The position numbers were made by a program, and so were the translations under genes. From Margaritifera margaritifera (lineage: Eukaryota; Mollusca; Bivalvia; Unionida; Margaritiferidae), in NCBI GenBank assembly GCA_029931535.1, contig JAQPZY010001521.1, forward strand, positions 1,685,001 through 1,749,000: 64,000 nt of DNA, read 5' to 3'. This document shows positions 61,200 through 64,000 of the stretch, piece after piece; positions within the stretch are counted from its first letter, which is position 1, and every line of letters starts with the position of its first letter. The notes below the pieces were generated by a model. It saw only the letters and a list, made by a program, of their open reading frames with translations, did no database searches and was not told where the DNA came from.

Positions 61200-61434
61200 G
61201 GGTGGGGGGGATTTAACGCCATTTTTCATCCCATGACAGGATATACATTATACATGGCGGCCAGGATATTTGGTGAAGGAAGCACCCGGGAAGTCCCCGG
61301 GAAGAACCACCGACCCACGGGAAGCTAATGGCAAGCTTTCTCACATACCCACGTTGGCCGAACCGAGACTCGAACCCACGAGGACAGAGGCGAGATGTTA
61401 GTGATCTGCGAGCGTCTTAGACCACTCGGCCACA
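61200..61434 (-). mobile_element. tRNA-derived SINE, family A, copy 4
   Basis: On the minus strand: GTGGCCGAGTGGTCTAAGAC, B box GTGGGTTCGAGTC, body GAGAAAGCTTGCCATTAGCT, tail AATGGCGTTAAATCC. Confidence 0.82.
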
Positions 61435-62160
61435 ATGTGTGTGAACGAGATGTTTATGATAATAAAGTATCCGAGTCGTTATAAACCCTCACCACAAATA
61501 TTAACACAACAATCAAATGATTAAAAAAAAATGCAAAGAAGAAAAAGAAAGAAAAAAAAAAAAAAAGACCCACTTAATTAAGACTTAGAACCGGGGCACA
61601 ATGTGTTCATAGCTTTACACATAGCGCTAGTGTTCCTTCAGAGATTTAATTAAACAGGATCGTTATACATAAGCATGCTATCAACAAGATATTTACACCA
61701 AAGCTGGAGCTAGACACTCCCACAAATACACGTGGGGTACATGTATACACAATTCACCGGATGATATTATGATCCAACAATGCATATGCTATGCTATGAT
61801 ATTGACACTGACACATAAAACTCGTGTAGTTTTGCATTCACCATAATGCGAATATGCATTTAATACAAGTGTACGTGTGGTTCATATAACCAAATGCCTT
61901 GCTAAATATTCAAAATTCACAGTTTGCAGTTCATAATTCACATTTTTTGAACGAATTTATCCTGGGGATGTTCCACCCTCTTTCCAAACTTAAAGGTTCC
62001 TTGGAATTCCAGCAACTTCTATATGGAATGCCCATACCTTCCGAATATCAAGGTACACCACATCCATATAGAATCCTATGATAATGAATCACCAGTGCGA
62101 CGACTTGTTCACCTTGCCACACCACCCATCATCCACCTAGCCACGTATCACGCCGCCATG
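61435..62160. other. Non-coding, no recognised feature
   Basis: AT-rich, an A-rich stretch near 61530-61566, and domainless short frames. Confidence 0.5.
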
Positions 62161-62317
62161 TTGCCAACTATATTGATCTGTTGGCAACTGTGTTGATTTG
62201 CTGCCGACTATATTGCTCTGCTGCCAACTATGTTGCTCAGTTGCCCTGTTGCCAATCATGTTGCCCTTTTGCCAACTATGTTGTCCAGTTACCAACTATG
62301 TTGCCCACATGCCAACT
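62161..62317. repeat. 20-bp minisatellite, about eight copies
   Basis: Unit approximates TTGCCAACTATGTTGCTCTG, with one truncated copy. Confidence 0.9.
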
Positions 62318-62339
62318 AAAAATAAACCCAACTGGCTCG

Positions 62340-62951
62340 TGTACTATATAGAATAAACGTCAATATTGGATTATTAAATGAATAACCAAATAGACACATC
62401 CGACCAATAAGAACAAAATATAAAAGAAATGCATACTTATAATTATCGCAAAAAGCCCTTTAAATACATACTATATTTAACTGTCTGCTTCAATATAAAT
62501 ACATTAAACAGTAAACTGAATATACTCTACATAACAAATACGGTATCATTTACTGAAAGTATACACAATCGAGAATAAAAGCTGAAATTTTAAATTTTAC
62601 GTGACACAGTCGACGCATAAAAAACGATTGCAAATAGAATTTTGTAATACACTAAAGTAAACTCGTACTTACCCTAGTAGTAAACTGTCTGTAAAGTAGA
62701 CACTGCCTGACAAGATCTCTGAATCGTTATGTCAGCATATAGAATATACATCCAATAAATACTACTAAAGAAGTACAATACGCAAGGTTAAAGTATCCGT
62801 ACACATCATGAAATATGGCTGTTTCGCTATTTTATTTAGTAAGTGTACAAATAAAACTACACAAGGTAACGCTGTACGCGTCCACGAAATCCACTACATA
62901 TAATCGTTCTAATGCAACATCAAGTTATTTTAGTCCACAAATTCCGTGACA
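62340..62951 (-). repeat. Probable 3' LTR
   Basis: On the minus strand the purine tract GGGGGGAGGTAT is directly followed at 62951 by TGTCACGGAATTTG, the typical polypurine tract and TG start of an LTR. The far end could not be fixed because the other LTR lies outside the window; 62340 is only an estimate before the minisatellite. Confidence 0.5.
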
Positions 62952-64000
62952 ATACCTCCCCCCAAAAAACAAAATGGGAACATTTTAAAATAATCACGGA
63001 ATACGAGTAAAAGAAAACAGCCCTTATAATTCCTCATTTGCAACACCAAGACTGGTTAGTAAAAATCAGATTGGCCAATCAGGTCCAACTCAAATAGCCT
63101 GCGCCGACATTTTCAGGCCCTTTTTCTACATCATCTATGATTCTTCCCTTTGATGCAGTTTTGTGGCACACGTCACAAGACCGAAAAAAACGTGTGACGT
63201 CGCTATTAATACCAGGCCAGTAGAATTCAGCTGGTGGTCTTACTCGTACCTAAGCGACCCGCCATGCTAGATTCATCCGCCACCCTAAGTATGTGGGATC
63301 TGTATTTCTGCGAAACCACTTGTTGCAAGTATTTCCTACCCTTTGGTGTTGTAAACTCCTTATAGATTAACCCATTTCTACCTACAAACTTCGAACTTCC
63401 GCCACCCTTGCAGTGTTTAGTGGCGCCGTACGCGATTTTCTCTGTAGTCAATTTCACAGACGCGTCGCGCTCTTGCTCTCACATGAATTCGTCACGCAAA
63501 ATTCCAGTCACAGACTCAAGGATTTCTAATTTCTGGAATGCGTTTTTCTCTCGCCGCGCTTGCGCTCACGTTTTGACCGCTTGACAAAAGATACTCGAAA
63601 ATAAGCAATGGTTGGAAGACGGGGAACCTTCCACATTACCGATCGTCAGATTGTAAGTAGTGTTATCCATACAGAGGGCGTCAACGGTTCCGGTTAAGAA
63701 AGGAGTATCAATCTTGATCCTTGCAACGGGAACGCGATCGATCGTCTGATCGAGAAGCATACACGGAGATTCCCACCCAAGCATTTGGTGATCCCTCACG
63801 AGACTGCGTTTAATAACTACACTATTGCGACCTCTTGACTGTAAACGGTACCTCTCGCTGTTGGTACCTTCGCTTCGGGGAAAAGACAAGTGCCAAGTGA
63901 TTGAATATCATGTTTGTCTTGCATAGGACCATGGGACTCGTAACCTTTACTCTCTATAGTCGCAGCTGTCTTGTGGAAGGGTCCCTTCCTTTAGGACACT
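62952..64000 (-). mobile_element. Gypsy-type LTR retrotransposon, decayed protease-integrase region (runs off the window)
   Basis: Minus-strand frames give a retropepsin-like region (63889-63566: GRNSVVIKRSLV, RIKIDTPFLTGTVDALCM, LTIGNVEGS) and, after stops, an integrase zinc-binding region (63457-63100: MAGRLGTSK, a frameshift, AEFYWPGINSDVTRFFRSCD, CHKTASKGR). Integrase directly after protease, with no reverse transcriptase between, is the order known for Gmr1-like Gypsy elements. The catalytic DTG position of the protease reads SRG. The integrase core and any reverse transcriptase after it are missing before the LTR, so the copy is internally deleted. Confidence 0.7.

Overview
The window is AT-rich, intron- and repeat-dominated animal DNA. 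Long simple repeats, tRNA-derived SINEs, three LINE fragments and an LTR element surround few genes. A wreck of a secreted Gly/Tyr-rich protein of the kind found among shell-matrix proteins suggests a lophotrochozoan, most likely a bivalve mollusc. That assignment is inference.

Layout. 1-10.3 kb: no recognisable gene; a 275-bp direct repeat, a 27-bp minisatellite and two copies of a 216-bp double-hairpin MITE. 10.78-11.52 kb: frameshifted Gly/Tyr-rich secreted-protein pseudogene. 11.78-14.14 kb: an element with ~170-bp terminal inverted repeats holding remnants of virus-like (Polinton/adintovirus-type) genes. 15.0-16.1 kb: ~513-bp tandem repeat. 18.7-22.3 kb: a compact, GC-richer, minus-strand block of decayed virion-type genes. 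22.8-26.3 kb: little recognisable. 28.6-42.4 kb: a CDC25-family phosphatase gene on the plus strand, with nine supported exons and an intact frame, and an antisense LINE in one intron. 45.4-46.4 kb: LINE reverse-transcriptase remnant. 47.9-60.8 kb: a diverged direct duplicate of the 26.3-45.2 kb region, containing a broken cdc25 copy that has lost its catalytic exons and carries another LINE. 61-64 kb: SINE, 20-bp minisatellite and the 3' part of a decayed Gypsy-type LTR retrotransposon on the minus strand.

The only gene that looks potentially functional is cdc25. Its catalytic loop reads YCEFSSKR where the family has HCEFSSER, so two active-site residues differ while the cysteine and arginine remain. 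The most unusual material is the pair of virus-like relics at 11.8-14.1 and 18.7-22.3 kb. Both are broken by stops and frameshifts. Family assignments come from motif recognition by eye and have not been checked by database search.
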